A stretch of 64,000 nt of DNA from Pedobacter steynii (GTDB lineage: Bacteria; Bacteroidota; Bacteroidia; Sphingobacteriales; Sphingobacteriaceae): the NCBI RefSeq assembly GCF_001721645.1, contig NZ_CP017141.1:3534001-3598000 (forward strand), in the 5' to 3' direction. The notes below the pieces were generated by a model. The model worked only from the letters and a program-made list of their open reading frames with translations. It made no database searches and was not told the DNA's origin. Below, piece by piece: positions 44,753 to 53,654 of this stretch (its first letter is position 1; each line of letters opens with the position of its first letter). Made by a program: the position numbers and the translations under genes.

Positions 44753-45706
44753 ATGGATATTTCTATTGTAGTTCCTTTATATAATGAAGACGAGTCTCTT
44801 CCTGAGTTAACATCCTGGATTGCCAAAGTAATGGCTGAAAACAATTTCTCTTATGAAATCCTGTTTGTTGATGATGGAAGTACGGATTCTTCCTGGTCAG
44901 TAATTGAGGATTTGAAAACTCAGTTTGATGCCGTAAAAGGTATTAAGTTCAGAAGAAACTACGGTAAATCTGCTGCACTGAATGTTGCTTTTGAAGCTGC
45001 GCAGGGCGATGTGGTGATTACGATGGACGCGGATTTACAGGACAGTCCGGACGAGATCCCGGAATTGTTTCGCAGGATCAAAGAGGAAAAACTGGACATC
45101 ATCTCCGGATGGAAAAAGAAACGCTACGACCCGATTACCAAGACCATTCCTACAAAATTATTTAATGCTGCCACCAGAAAGATGTCGGGCATAAAACTGA
45201 ACGATTTCAACTGCGGACTAAAAGCCTACCGTCATGATGTGGTGAAAACGATTGAAGTGTACGGAGAGATGCACCGTTATATTCCGGTGATTGCAAAATG
45301 GGCAGGATTCAAAAAAATCGGAGAACAGGTAGTAGAGCACAGGGCCAGAAAATACGGAGTGACCAAATTTGGCCTCAGTCGTTTTGTCAATGGCTTCCTG
45401 GATTTATTGTCGATCTTTTTCGTTGGTAAGTTTGGTAAAAGGCCGATGCACTTCTTTGGTTCATTGGGTGTATTCAGCTTTCTGCTTGGAACTTTCATGG
45501 CTTTATGGCTGATTGGAGAGAAACTCTACCACATTGCCATGCTGATCCCTTATAAAAGGGATGTGACCGAGCAGCCTTTATTTTATATCTCATTGGTCGC
45601 CATTATACTCGGCTCTCAGCTTTTTCTTACCGGATTTGTGGCAGAGTTGGTTACCCGTAATGCGCCTGAAAGAAATGCTTATCTGATAGAAAAGGAGATC
45701 ACTTAA
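44753..45706 (+). CDS. Family 2 glycosyltransferase, dolichol-phosphate-mannose-synthase-like
   Basis: A 317-residue GT2. It opens ISIVVPLYNEDESLPEL, has VDDGSTDSSW (about 40-49) and the metal motif DADLQDSP (about 92-99). Two C-terminal membrane helices (about 232-255 and 275-300) match the GtrB/DPMS class, which transfers sugar to polyprenyl phosphate at the cytoplasmic face. The sugar is not identifiable. A second GT2 follows after 3 bases. Confidence 0.88.
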   Translation: MDISIVVPLYNEDESLPELTSWIAKVMAENNFSYEILFVDDGSTDSSWSVIEDLKTQFDAVKGIKFRRNYGKSAALNVAFEAAQGDVVITMDADLQDSPDEIPELFRRIKEEKLDIISGWKKKRYDPITKTIPTKLFNAATRKMSGIKLNDFNCGLKAYRHDVVKTIEVYGEMHRYIPVIAKWAGFKKIGEQVVEHRARKYGVTKFGLSRFVNGFLDLLSIFFVGKFGKRPMHFFGSLGVFSFLLGTFMALWLIGEKLYHIAMLIPYKRDVTEQPLFYISLVAIILGSQLFLTGFVAELVTRNAPERNAYLIEKEIT

Positions 45707-45709
45707 TTC

Positions 45710-46678
45710 ATGTTTTTTTCTATAATTATACCACTTTATAACCGACCTCAGGAGATTAATGAATTGCTAAGCACGCTTACCCGTCAAACCTATACGCAGT
45801 TTGAAGTACTGGTGATTGAAGATGGTTCTAGCCATGATGCAAAAGCGATTGTTCAGAAATATGAGGATTCACTGGATGTAAAATACTTCTTCAAACCCAA
45901 TGCGGGGCAGGGCTTTGCCAGGAACTATGGTTTTGAGCGGGCTACTGGAGATTACTTTGTGATCTTTGATTCTGACTGTCTGATTCCGGAAGACTACCTG
46001 GAAATTGTAAAGAATTATCTGTTTGAACACAAACTGGACGCTTATGGCGGACCAGATGCGGCGCACGAAACCTTTACCCCCGTACAAAAAGCCATCAGCT
46101 ACGCCATGACTTCCCCGTTTACTACAGGTGGTATCAGAGGCAATAAAAAGCACATCGGACAATTCCATCCCCGGAGCTTCAACATGGGGGTATCCCGCGA
46201 AGTATATGAAAAAGCGGGTGGATTTATTCTGACCCGTTTGGGAGAAGATATCGAATACAGCATCAGGATTCATGAAAGCGGATTTAAGATCGGTTTAATT
46301 CCTGCGGCTAAAGTTTTTCATAAAAGACGAACAAGTTTTAGTCAGTTTTACAAACAACTACACTTTTTTGGAAGAGCAAGGATCAATATTTACAAACATT
46401 TTCCTTCCGAGTTGAAATTAGTACATTTTTTTCCGGCAGCTTTTACTTGTTTTGTACTCTTTAGTGTATTAATGAACATCATTTGGCCACCTTTGGCTTA
46501 TATCTGTAATTTTATATTATTGGTATACTTTGTGATGATCTTTTTTCATTCCTGGCAGGTCAATAAGACGGTAAAGGTTGCATTTTTTAGTATAATTGCA
46601 TCGTTTATTCAACTAACCGCTTATGGGTTAGGGTTTATGCAGGATTTTTTTAAGCGTGTAGTATTTAAACAACAATGA
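45710..46678 (+). CDS. Family 2 glycosyltransferase, second copy
   Basis: A 322-residue GT2. It has FFSIIIPLYNRPQEI, VIEDGSSHDA (about 35-44), FDSDCLIPEDY (metal site near 92) and LGEDIEYSIRIHESG (acceptor region). Two or three C-terminal hydrophobic segments anchor it. It is more like bactoprenol- or EpsH-type enzymes than the first GT2. It overlaps the following gene by 4 bases. Probably it acts in the same envelope polymer pathway. Confidence 0.85.
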   Translation: MFFSIIIPLYNRPQEINELLSTLTRQTYTQFEVLVIEDGSSHDAKAIVQKYEDSLDVKYFFKPNAGQGFARNYGFERATGDYFVIFDSDCLIPEDYLEIVKNYLFEHKLDAYGGPDAAHETFTPVQKAISYAMTSPFTTGGIRGNKKHIGQFHPRSFNMGVSREVYEKAGGFILTRLGEDIEYSIRIHESGFKIGLIPAAKVFHKRRTSFSQFYKQLHFFGRARINIYKHFPSELKLVHFFPAAFTCFVLFSVLMNIIWPPLAYICNFILLVYFVMIFFHSWQVNKTVKVAFFSIIASFIQLTAYGLGFMQDFFKRVVFKQQ

Positions 46679-47463
46679 TAAATTTTTTAAAGGAGAGTAC
46701 ATTTACAGTTAATGAGGTGATTGTTAAAGCATGGGCAGTGACCAGAAGGAATTACTTTTCTATCGCTACATTATGCTTTCTGATGTTCATTACTTCCAAC
46801 GCTTCAGGCCTCATGGCATTTTTCCTGAAAGACGTGAATAAAGGACTAAGTGTTTTAATGGCACTGGTATTCATCATGTTCTATTTCACGATTAATCTTT
46901 CCCTGTTCCGCTACATCTTCCATTTACTGGACGATGAGGAGCATGATGTGAGCATTGTGAGTACCATTCCTACCAAGAAACAGATTATTAAATTCCTGAT
47001 TGGCATGTTGTATTTCATCCTTTGTATTGCAGGGGTGTATACCGTGGTGATCCTGGTTGCCTTTCCGTTTATTTATACGGGGATCAGAATGGAGATCATT
47101 ACCAATATTGCCATTTCTATCGGAATCATTGCCATGCTGATTACGTGGGTAAGGATTTCTTTTTATCCTTTCTTTATTCTGGATAAGAACCTGGCGCCTT
47201 TTGCTTCCATTAAATATAGTCTGGCTACTACACGTGGAAACTTTACCAAAATCCTCTTGTTGTTATTGGTATTGGGTAGTTTTTACCTGTTGTGTATGTT
47301 TTTTGGTTACATTAAATGGCCGATCATCGCCTTTCTTTTAAATATCCTGAGTTCCTTTATCATTGTTCCTTTATCCAGTGTTGCCCTGACCATTGCTTAT
47401 CGCAAAATGGTGAGTGAGTACAAAGGAGAGGGAGAACCGGACATTTTACACAATATAGTTTAA
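46675..47463 (+). CDS. Polytopic membrane protein of unknown function
   Basis: A 262-residue protein with about six hydrophobic segments (for example NYFSIATLCFLMFITSN, FIMFYFTINLSLFRYIF, LLLLLVLGSFYLLCMFF). No catalytic motif is recognised. The arrangement resembles DUF975 or glycerophosphodiester-phosphodiesterase-like membrane domains, but this is uncertain. Its overlap with the upstream GT2 gene suggests a role in the same envelope process. Confidence 0.7.
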   Translation: MINFLKESTFTVNEVIVKAWAVTRRNYFSIATLCFLMFITSNASGLMAFFLKDVNKGLSVLMALVFIMFYFTINLSLFRYIFHLLDDEEHDVSIVSTIPTKKQIIKFLIGMLYFILCIAGVYTVVILVAFPFIYTGIRMEIITNIAISIGIIAMLITWVRISFYPFFILDKNLAPFASIKYSLATTRGNFTKILLLLLVLGSFYLLCMFFGYIKWPIIAFLLNILSSFIIVPLSSVALTIAYRKMVSEYKGEGEPDILHNIV

Positions 47464-47472
47464 TACTCGTTT

Positions 47473-49005
47473 ATGGGATTAAAAGCGGCATTAAGTAAAC
47501 CGTTTGCTGCTCTTGTTGTAAAGGGCATCAATAAATGGAAAAAAAATGCAGTCAGTGCACAGCATAACATCCTGACACAGCTCATTGACTCCGCAAAAGA
47601 TACTGCTTTCGGTAAAGACCATAATTTCGGAAACATCCGCAATTATGAAGACTTCAAGAAGAATGTACCCATCAGGGATTATGAAGGACTGAGGACTTAT
47701 ATCGACCGGGTGGTGGCTGGTGAAACGGATGTGATGTGGAAGGGTAAACCAGAATATTTTGCCAAGACTTCAGGTACCACGTCCGGCGTAAAATATATTC
47801 CCATCTCCAGGGAATCTATGCCAGAGCACATCAAAGCGGCCAGAAATGCATTATTGACTTATATCCATGAAACAGGGAAGGTGAAGTTCATCAATGGAAA
47901 GATGATCTTTTTACAGGGAAGCCCGGTGATGCATAAAAAGAATGGCATCAATGTAGGCCGCTTATCCGGTATTGTTGCCCACCTGGTCCCTAAATATTTA
48001 CAGAAAAACCGTCTTCCTTCTTATGAAACCAATTGTATTGAAGACTGGGAAGAGAAAGTAGACGCAATTGTTGCGGAAACTTTTCATCAGAATATGACGC
48101 TGATCTCCGGAATTCCACCATGGGTGCAAATGTACTTTGATAAACTTGCAGCGCAATCCGGAGGAAAAAAAATCAAAGAGATCTTCCCTGAATTTAGTCT
48201 CTTTGTATATGGTGGCGTAAATTATGAACCTTACCGTGCGAAAATTGAAGAGAGTATCGGGAAGAAGATCGACGCTATTGAAACTTATCCGGCTTCGGAA
48301 GGCTTTATTGCCTATCAGGACAGTCAGCAGGACAAGAGTTTATTGCTCCTGGCCAAAGCAGGTATGTTTTACGAGTTTATTCCGGCAGACGAGTATTATA
48401 ATGATGATCCAACACGGCTAAGTCTGGGAGAAGTAGAACTGGAAACGAATTATGCCTTAATCCTGAACACCAATGCAGGGTTATGGGGATATAGTATTGG
48501 TGATACCATTAAGTTTGTTTCCAAAAATCCTTATAAGATTATGGTAACCGGCAGGATCAAGCATTTCATTTCTGCTTTTGGAGAGCATGTGATCGGAGAG
48601 GAAGTAGAACATGCGATTTTATCCGTTGCCAATGAAGAGGGGGTAGGTATTACAGAATTTACTGTAGCCCCGCAAGTGAGTACCCCACAAGGGGAGTTGC
48701 CTTACCATGAGTGGTTTGTGGAATTCTCTGCTGCGCCCAAAGACCTGCAGGCCTTTAGTAAAAAGGTAGATCAGGCTTTGCAAAAGAAGAATATTTACTA
48801 TTTTGACCTCATTGAAGGAAAAATACTGCAGCCTTTAATCATCCGTTCCCTTCAAAAAGACGCATTTGTGAACTATATGAGAGGACAAGGTAAGCTGGGT
48901 GGACAAAATAAAGTTCCCCGTTTATCAAATGATAGGAAGATTGCAGATGATTTAAGTAGTTTTACAATTCGTCATGAAGGCGAACAACAGGGAGAATCTA
49001 ATTGA
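47473..49005 (+). CDS. GH3-family adenylate-forming protein
   Basis: A 510-residue protein like plant auxin-responsive GH3 acyl-acid amido synthetases. The ATP-binding motif is FAKTSGTTSGVKYIPIS (about 97-113) and the family ending includes GQGKLGGQNKVPRLSNDR. It also has YPASEGFIAY. Plant GH3 proteins join amino acids to hormones; bacterial members have unknown substrates. Its TGA overlaps the dxr TTG start (TTGA), which suggests translational coupling. It begins 9 bases after the membrane protein. Confidence 0.85.
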   Translation: MGLKAALSKPFAALVVKGINKWKKNAVSAQHNILTQLIDSAKDTAFGKDHNFGNIRNYEDFKKNVPIRDYEGLRTYIDRVVAGETDVMWKGKPEYFAKTSGTTSGVKYIPISRESMPEHIKAARNALLTYIHETGKVKFINGKMIFLQGSPVMHKKNGINVGRLSGIVAHLVPKYLQKNRLPSYETNCIEDWEEKVDAIVAETFHQNMTLISGIPPWVQMYFDKLAAQSGGKKIKEIFPEFSLFVYGGVNYEPYRAKIEESIGKKIDAIETYPASEGFIAYQDSQQDKSLLLLAKAGMFYEFIPADEYYNDDPTRLSLGEVELETNYALILNTNAGLWGYSIGDTIKFVSKNPYKIMVTGRIKHFISAFGEHVIGEEVEHAILSVANEEGVGITEFTVAPQVSTPQGELPYHEWFVEFSAAPKDLQAFSKKVDQALQKKNIYYFDLIEGKILQPLIIRSLQKDAFVNYMRGQGKLGGQNKVPRLSNDRKIADDLSSFTIRHEGEQQGESN

Positions 49006-50153
49006 AAAATATAGCCATATTAGGCGCTACGGGTTCTGTAGGAACCCAGGCCTTAGCTGTAGTCCAGGCAAATCCGGGATTATACAAGGTATTAGTGCTG
49101 ACCGCTCAATCGAATGCCACTTTATTAATCAGTCAGGCTTTAACGTTCCTGCCGGATGTGGTGGTGATCGGTGATGAAAATCAATATCAGGAAGTAAAAG
49201 CTGCTTTGTCAGGGACAGCGATCCGTGTATTGGCCGGAGAAGAGGCTTTATGTGAAGCCGCTTCCTTAGACCAGGTAGAGCTGGTTCTTACCGCAATTGT
49301 AGGTGCAGTAGGCCTTAGGCCTACTATTGCTGCTATTGAAGCCGGAAAAGACATTGCCCTTGCCAATAAAGAAACACTGGTCGTAGCTGGTGATCTGATT
49401 ACACGTCTGGCAAAAAAACACAACGTAAATATCATTCCTGTAGATTCAGAGCATTCTGCAATTTTCCAATGCCTGGTAGGTGAAGGAAATGAGTCTGTAG
49501 AAAAGGTTTACCTGACTGCATCAGGAGGCCCTTTCAGGGGCAAGGACCGGGAATTTCTAGCCAATGTAACCAAAGCTCAGGCCTTGAAACATCCCAATTG
49601 GGTGATGGGAGCGAAAATCACTATTGATTCTGCATCCTTAATGAACAAAGGGCTGGAAGTGATTGAAGCGAAATGGCTGTTTGACCTGGAAGCAGATCAG
49701 ATTGATGTGATTGTACATCCCCAATCGATTATCCACTCCATCGCACAATTTAAAGACGGTTCAATGAAAGCCCAAATGGGCGTACCTGATATGAGGCTGC
49801 CGATTCATTATGCTTTGGCCTATCCTCATAGAATAAGCACAGACTTTACACGTTTTAACTTTCTGGACTATCCGGAACTGAGCTTCTATAAAGCGGATAA
49901 TGATACCTTTAGAAATCTGGACCTGGCCTATAGTGCGTTGAGAAAGGGCGGAAACATGCCTTGTATCATCAACGCAGCTAATGAGGTCGTAGTTAATGCC
50001 TTTTTACAGGACCAGATTGGCTTTTTACAAATGAGTGACGTGATTGAGCAATGTATGCAGGAAATAGGGTTTATCGAGCAACCAGGCCTGAATAATTATT
50101 TAGAAACGGATCAGCATACCCGTATATTTGCCAACCAATTAGTAACAAAATAG
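49002..50153 (+). CDS. dxr: 1-deoxy-D-xylulose-5-phosphate reductoisomerase Dxr
   Basis: A 383-residue DXR. The NADPH motif is ILGATGSVGTQAL (residues 5-17). VDSEHSAIFQCL, ASGGPFRG, and the metal-site and flexible-loop region HPNWVMGAKITIDSASLMNKGLEVIEA are present. It makes MEP, the committed step of the non-mevalonate isoprenoid route. The TTG start overlaps the GH3 stop by 4 bases; no better start is present upstream. Confidence 0.97.
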   Translation: MKNIAILGATGSVGTQALAVVQANPGLYKVLVLTAQSNATLLISQALTFLPDVVVIGDENQYQEVKAALSGTAIRVLAGEEALCEAASLDQVELVLTAIVGAVGLRPTIAAIEAGKDIALANKETLVVAGDLITRLAKKHNVNIIPVDSEHSAIFQCLVGEGNESVEKVYLTASGGPFRGKDREFLANVTKAQALKHPNWVMGAKITIDSASLMNKGLEVIEAKWLFDLEADQIDVIVHPQSIIHSIAQFKDGSMKAQMGVPDMRLPIHYALAYPHRISTDFTRFNFLDYPELSFYKADNDTFRNLDLAYSALRKGGNMPCIINAANEVVVNAFLQDQIGFLQMSDVIEQCMQEIGFIEQPGLNNYLETDQHTRIFANQLVTK

Positions 50154-50190
50154 AATTTAACGAATCAAAATAAAAACATTAAAATAAGAT

Positions 50191-51525
50191 ATGAGCGGAT
50201 TGATTATGGCGGCCCAGTTGCTTCTGGGGTTATCGATACTGGTAATTTTACACGAATTAGGACATTTTCTGGCGGCGCGTGCCTTTGGAATTAAAGTAGA
50301 GAAGTTTTACTTATTTTTTGATGCCTGGGGTGTCAAATTGTTTAGCTTCAAACGTGGTGATTGTGAATATGGAATAGGATGGCTGCCATTGGGTGGCTAT
50401 GTGAAAATTGCAGGGATGATCGATGAGTCTATGGACACTGAGCAGATGAAACAGCCAGCACAGCCCTGGGAATTCCGGTCTAAACCAGCATGGCAACGTT
50501 TAATCGTGATGCTGGGCGGGGTATTCGTCAATATTGTTGTAGGTATTTTCATCTTCTGGATGATGACTTTCAAATATGGAGAAACCTATATTCCAAACAG
50601 CTCTGTAATGAATGGAATCAATCCTGGGGAAATCGGTAAAGAGATTGGTCTGCAAAGAGGGGATAAGGTGATCGCAGTAAACGGTAAAAAGGTGATCCGT
50701 TTTGAAGAACTGATCAGCTCTAAAGTTTTACTGGGCAATACCACACTGACGCTTATCCGTAATGGAAAAACATTAGATGTTAAAGTTCCTGATAATATCC
50801 TGAACAAGGTTTCTGATCTTGGCATTGAAGAGTTTATCAGCAGGGCGCCGCTATTGAGTACCACAGTAGACAGTGTGGTAGCGGGAAGAGCTGCGGCTAA
50901 AGCAGGTCTTTTAAAAGGAGATAAGATCCTTGCGGTTAATAATGTGCCTGTTAAATCAAACGTGGACCTCAGGGAAGAAGTTGAAAAATATAAAGGAAAA
51001 ACAGCAGATTTTAAAGTGAACCGTTCCGGAAAAACACTGGATTATAAAATCCCTGTAGATACCGCTGGTACCATTGGTTTTGCATTTAACGTGAATGAGA
51101 TTAAACAGGAAACGATTAAGTATGGTTTCTTTGCTGCATTGCCTATCGGTGCAGAGCAGGCCTGGAAAACATTCAGTGATAACGGTAAAGGAATCTGGAA
51201 AGTACTAACCGGAAAGATCAAAGCAAACAAGGCATTTTCCGGCCCTGTGGAGATCGCACGTAAAGTTTACGGCGGTGAGTGGATCTGGGCAAGGTTCTGG
51301 GCTTCTACAGGCTTTATTTCAATTGCACTGGCATTTATGAACTTGCTTCCTATCCCCGCTTTAGATGGTGGGCACGTGATTTTCCTGCTGATCGAGATGG
51401 TGAAAGGAAAACCACTTAGTGATAAGTTCCTGGAACGCGCTCAGATCGTAGGTTTTGTGATGCTACTGGCGTTGATGGTATTTGTGTTGGGGAATGACCT
51501 CTTCAAGGTCTTCTTCAAAGCTTAA
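50191..51525 (+). CDS. rseP: Site-2 intramembrane protease RseP
   Basis: A 444-residue M50 protease. The zinc site is HELGHF (about residues 21-26) in the first helix. Two PDZ regions lie at about 140-305, and the third metal ligand is in NLLPIPALDGGH (about 388-399). RseP cuts anti-sigma factors and leftover signal peptides inside the membrane. Its 3' end is 4 bases before the hscB start. Confidence 0.95.
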   Translation: MSGLIMAAQLLLGLSILVILHELGHFLAARAFGIKVEKFYLFFDAWGVKLFSFKRGDCEYGIGWLPLGGYVKIAGMIDESMDTEQMKQPAQPWEFRSKPAWQRLIVMLGGVFVNIVVGIFIFWMMTFKYGETYIPNSSVMNGINPGEIGKEIGLQRGDKVIAVNGKKVIRFEELISSKVLLGNTTLTLIRNGKTLDVKVPDNILNKVSDLGIEEFISRAPLLSTTVDSVVAGRAAAKAGLLKGDKILAVNNVPVKSNVDLREEVEKYKGKTADFKVNRSGKTLDYKIPVDTAGTIGFAFNVNEIKQETIKYGFFAALPIGAEQAWKTFSDNGKGIWKVLTGKIKANKAFSGPVEIARKVYGGEWIWARFWASTGFISIALAFMNLLPIPALDGGHVIFLLIEMVKGKPLSDKFLERAQIVGFVMLLALMVFVLGNDLFKVFFKA

Positions 51526-51529
51526 GAAG

Positions 51530-52066
51530 ATGACAGATTATTTTGAATTTTACGGTTTACCGGTAAGCTTCAATCCTGATGCTGGCTTAGTGAAAAAGAA
51601 GTTCTATGAGCTGAGTAAAAAGTATCATCCTGATTTTTATATCAATGAAAGTGAGGAGAAGCAGGAAGAAGTATTGGAACTGAGTACCGTAAATAATAAA
51701 GCGTACCAGGTTTTGAGTGATCCGCAAAAGAGACTGCATTATATCCTGGAGTTGAAAGGGTTGTTGACAGAAGGGGAGAACTATAAGCTTCCCCAGGGTT
51801 TCCTGATGGAAATGATGGATGTGAACGAAAGTCTGATGGACCTGCAGTTTGATCCTGATGCAGAACGTTTAGCTGCATTGAAGGTTGAGGTGGATGGAAT
51901 AGAAAAAGAATTAAGCGGCAAAATAGGCGCACTGACGGCTTCATTTGAATCAGAGGATGTAGAAGGCCAGACTCGTCTGCTGACTGCTATAAAGGATTTA
52001 TATTACCGAAATAAGTACTTATACCGGATCCGGGAAAGTATTCAGAAAGCCGAATCGGCAATTTAG
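51530..52066 (+). CDS. hscB: Fe-S co-chaperone HscB
   Basis: The start is taken at the ATG 51530, where MTDYFEFYGLPVSF begins. An upstream in-frame start at 51482 lies inside rseP. The 178-residue protein has a J domain with HPD in KYHPDFYINES and the HscB C-terminal three-helix domain (EMMDVNESLMDLQFDPD). HscB delivers IscU to HscA in Fe-S cluster transfer. HscA is not nearby. A strong terminator follows. Confidence 0.9.
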   Translation: MTDYFEFYGLPVSFNPDAGLVKKKFYELSKKYHPDFYINESEEKQEEVLELSTVNNKAYQVLSDPQKRLHYILELKGLLTEGENYKLPQGFLMEMMDVNESLMDLQFDPDAERLAALKVEVDGIEKELSGKIGALTASFESEDVEGQTRLLTAIKDLYYRNKYLYRIRESIQKAESAI

Positions 52067-52074
52067 GTGTTATC

Positions 52075-52112
52075 ACATTGTAAAAAAGCCGGTTTGGGCT
52101 TTTTTACAATGT
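52075..52112 (+). terminator. Terminator after hscB
   Basis: A perfect 16-bp stem with arms 52075-52090 and 52097-52112, core AAAAAAGCC/GGCTTTTTT, and a 6-base loop. The second arm contains the T-run. It lies 8 bases after the hscB stop. Confidence 0.9.
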
Positions 52113-52148
52113 TTGTTTGAGGTACTTTTGCGCTTCAAACCCATTTAT

Positions 52149-52433
52149 ATGACTACACTATCCATTTTTAGAAAAGTTGCTGTTGCTGAAGGGATCTCGT
52201 ATCTCTTGTTGTTATTTGTAGCAATGCCATTGAAGTATTGGGCAGGAATGCCTTTGTTTGTGAAATATACTGGCTGGGCGCATGGTTTACTGTTTGTTCT
52301 GTATATTGTGATCCTGATCATGGCATGGCAGGAATATAAATGGAAGTTTAGCAAGACGGCTATGATTGGAGCGGCTTCACTACTGCCTTTTGCACCGTTT
52401 ATTGTCGATAAAAAGCTGAAAGAAGAAAATTAA
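52149..52433 (+). CDS. DUF3817 membrane protein
   Basis: A 94-residue protein starting at the ATG 52149; a longer upstream frame begins in the terminator. It has three hydrophobic segments (about 12-30, 40-62 and 72-86) and the family pattern VAEGISYLLLLFVAMPLKYW, then WAHGLLFVLY. DUF3817 proteins have no assigned role. It is a single-gene unit between terminator and tRNA. Confidence 0.8.
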   Translation: MTTLSIFRKVAVAEGISYLLLLFVAMPLKYWAGMPLFVKYTGWAHGLLFVLYIVILIMAWQEYKWKFSKTAMIGAASLLPFAPFIVDKKLKEEN

Positions 52434-52442
52434 AAATATTTG

Positions 52443-52473
52443 TTGGTAATTAGGATTGTGTTTTATACATTTG
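52443..52473 (+). promoter_or_regulatory. Promoter of tRNA-Leu
   Basis: TTG (52443-52445), a 20-base spacer and TACATTTG (52466-52473) fit the Bacteroidota -33/-7 pattern. The tRNA begins 21 bases after the -7 box. Confidence 0.65.
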
Positions 52474-52494
52474 CAACCCGCTAACAAAGCAAAT

Positions 52495-52574
52495 GCCCAG
52501 CTGGCGGAATTGGTAGACGCGCTGGTCTCAAACACCTGTGGGAAACCGTGCCGGTTCGACTCCGGCGCTGGGTA
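52495..52574 (+). tRNA. tRNA-Leu (anticodon CAA)
   Basis: The acceptor stem GCCCAGC pairs with GCTGGGT (G-U at the end). The D arm has AATTGGTAGA, the anticodon loop CTCAAAC has CAA (reads TTG), the class II variable arm contains TGTGGGAAACC, and the T arm is GCCGG-TTCGACT-CCGGC. The discriminator is A and CCA is not encoded. The anticodon stem has one T-T mismatch (positions 28 and 42). Confidence 0.95.
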
Positions 52575-52576
52575 CT

Positions 52577-52610
52577 AACCGGAATCGAACACATCGATTC
52601 CGGTTTTTTT
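52577..52610 (+). terminator. Terminator after tRNA-Leu
   Basis: A perfect 12-bp stem, AACCGGAATCGA with TCGATTCCGGTT, and a 5-base loop. A T-tract follows to 52610. It begins 3 bases after the tRNA. Confidence 0.9.
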
Positions 52611-52667
52611 ATGACTTTTCTGGGATTAAAGATGCCTCAGGCTATGTTCAAAGTATTCCCGCTGTAC

Positions 52668-52701
52668 AAATCCCTCTTTACGAAAGTAGAGAGGGATTTT
52701 T
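52668..52701 (+). terminator. Terminator-like hairpin without an obvious gene
   Basis: A 14-bp stem, AAATCCCTCTTTAC with GTAGAGAGGGATTT (one G-T pair), and a GAAA loop, followed by a short T-run. No credible gene precedes it except the tRNA, whose own terminator ends at 52610. It may be a second barrier, an end of a small RNA or a remnant. Confidence 0.5.
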
Positions 52702-52785
52702 GGTTTAAAAACTTCTTTAACAAATTGGACCATTTTGGCGAAGCACGTCTTTGCCTTCTCATGTCATCGGTAAATGAAATGTTAA

Positions 52786-52822
52786 ACAGGACTTGAGGCA
52801 TATCGTTTACGTTAAGTCCTGT
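52786..52822. repeat. 9-bp inverted repeat in gene-free DNA
   Basis: ACAGGACTT (52786-52794) and AAGTCCTGT (52814-52822) are perfect complements with a 19-base loop. It lies past the 3' end of the minus-strand membrane protein gene (52873). No T-run is present. Otherwise 52611-52872 shows no feature I can support. Confidence 0.45.
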
Positions 52823-52872
52823 ATGGTTACAGATTCTATTACCTCTTCGGCTCGTTTCCCGAAAAGTAACAT

Positions 52873-53475
52873 TTATGGTTTTACGAATTTGTCCAAATAT
52901 TTTGAAAAAACATCATTGGCAGTGCCAAATAAAAAACCTAGATATAAAATAAAGGAACCGGGAATCATGATGTAAGGATGCCAAAAATACAGATACCGCC
53001 AACCATAGCCCCGGCTTTCATTTATATAGGTATAAACCAATATTCCTGCTGCCAAAGCAATCAATAGTAGCAGCCCAATCGCAGTAAGCACTATGGTTTT
53101 GGTATTCCCCACCTGCCCATCTATCCCAATGGTATTGCCCACTTCAAAGTGGCGTTGATATGGCTTTGAGTCCATAAACTCAAACTCGTACGAAGCCGTT
53201 CCTTTTCTTTTTTCACCGCACTCCAACAATTGAATAGTGTCATTTTTTTTCAAAAGAAGATTAATCAAAAATTCCTTAATGTAATAGATAAATACGATGA
53301 ACCAAAGTGCTGTGCCAAGGCCAAGCAAAATGAATGCTTCGTTGGCAGATGTATGAATCATCTGATAATCGCTTTGATGATGATTTCCTGCGTAATGGAG
53401 AATGAGTGGCAATCCAATCGCAAAAAATAACAAAAAGATGATCCGAAGTATAATTAAAACATTCCAAAATTTCAT
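52873..53475 (-). CDS. Membrane protein, DUF3592-like
   Basis: A 200-residue protein with four hydrophobic segments (about 5-27, 48-70, 127-150 and 168-188). A middle soluble part (GTASYEFEFMDSKPYQRHFEVGN) resembles the beta-domain of DUF3592 proteins. The role is unknown. It is alone on the minus strand, at the left of an accessory AT-rich region. Confidence 0.6.
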   Translation of the reverse strand: MKFWNVLIILRIIFLLFFAIGLPLILHYAGNHHQSDYQMIHTSANEAFILLGLGTALWFIVFIYYIKEFLINLLLKKNDTIQLLECGEKRKGTASYEFEFMDSKPYQRHFEVGNTIGIDGQVGNTKTIVLTAIGLLLLIALAAGILVYTYINESRGYGWRYLYFWHPYIMIPGSFILYLGFLFGTANDVFSKYLDKFVKP

Positions 53476-53654
53476 AGAAATCAGTTTTTTAGAGCATTAA
53501 AATAACGCTTCGCTTTGTTAATTTAGGATTTCTCTGTCAATAAAAAAAAGGATAGGAGGCCTTGTTATGATTTTTACATGCTATAAAGTAAACCGTTTAA
53601 GTACGTTTTTGTACATTATAGGCTAAAATCAGCTTATTAAATAACTCTAGTGTG

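Noticed and set aside
51482..51530. Upstream start for hscB at 51482
   Set aside because: It would lie inside rseP and add residues not seen in HscB; the ATG at 51530 fits the J-domain start.
52548..52796. 82-codon plus-strand frame after tRNA-Leu, with a possible ATG at 52611
   Set aside because: It overlaps the tRNA 3' half and its terminator. The shortened version contains a terminator-like hairpin, and its sequence looks unlike a known protein.
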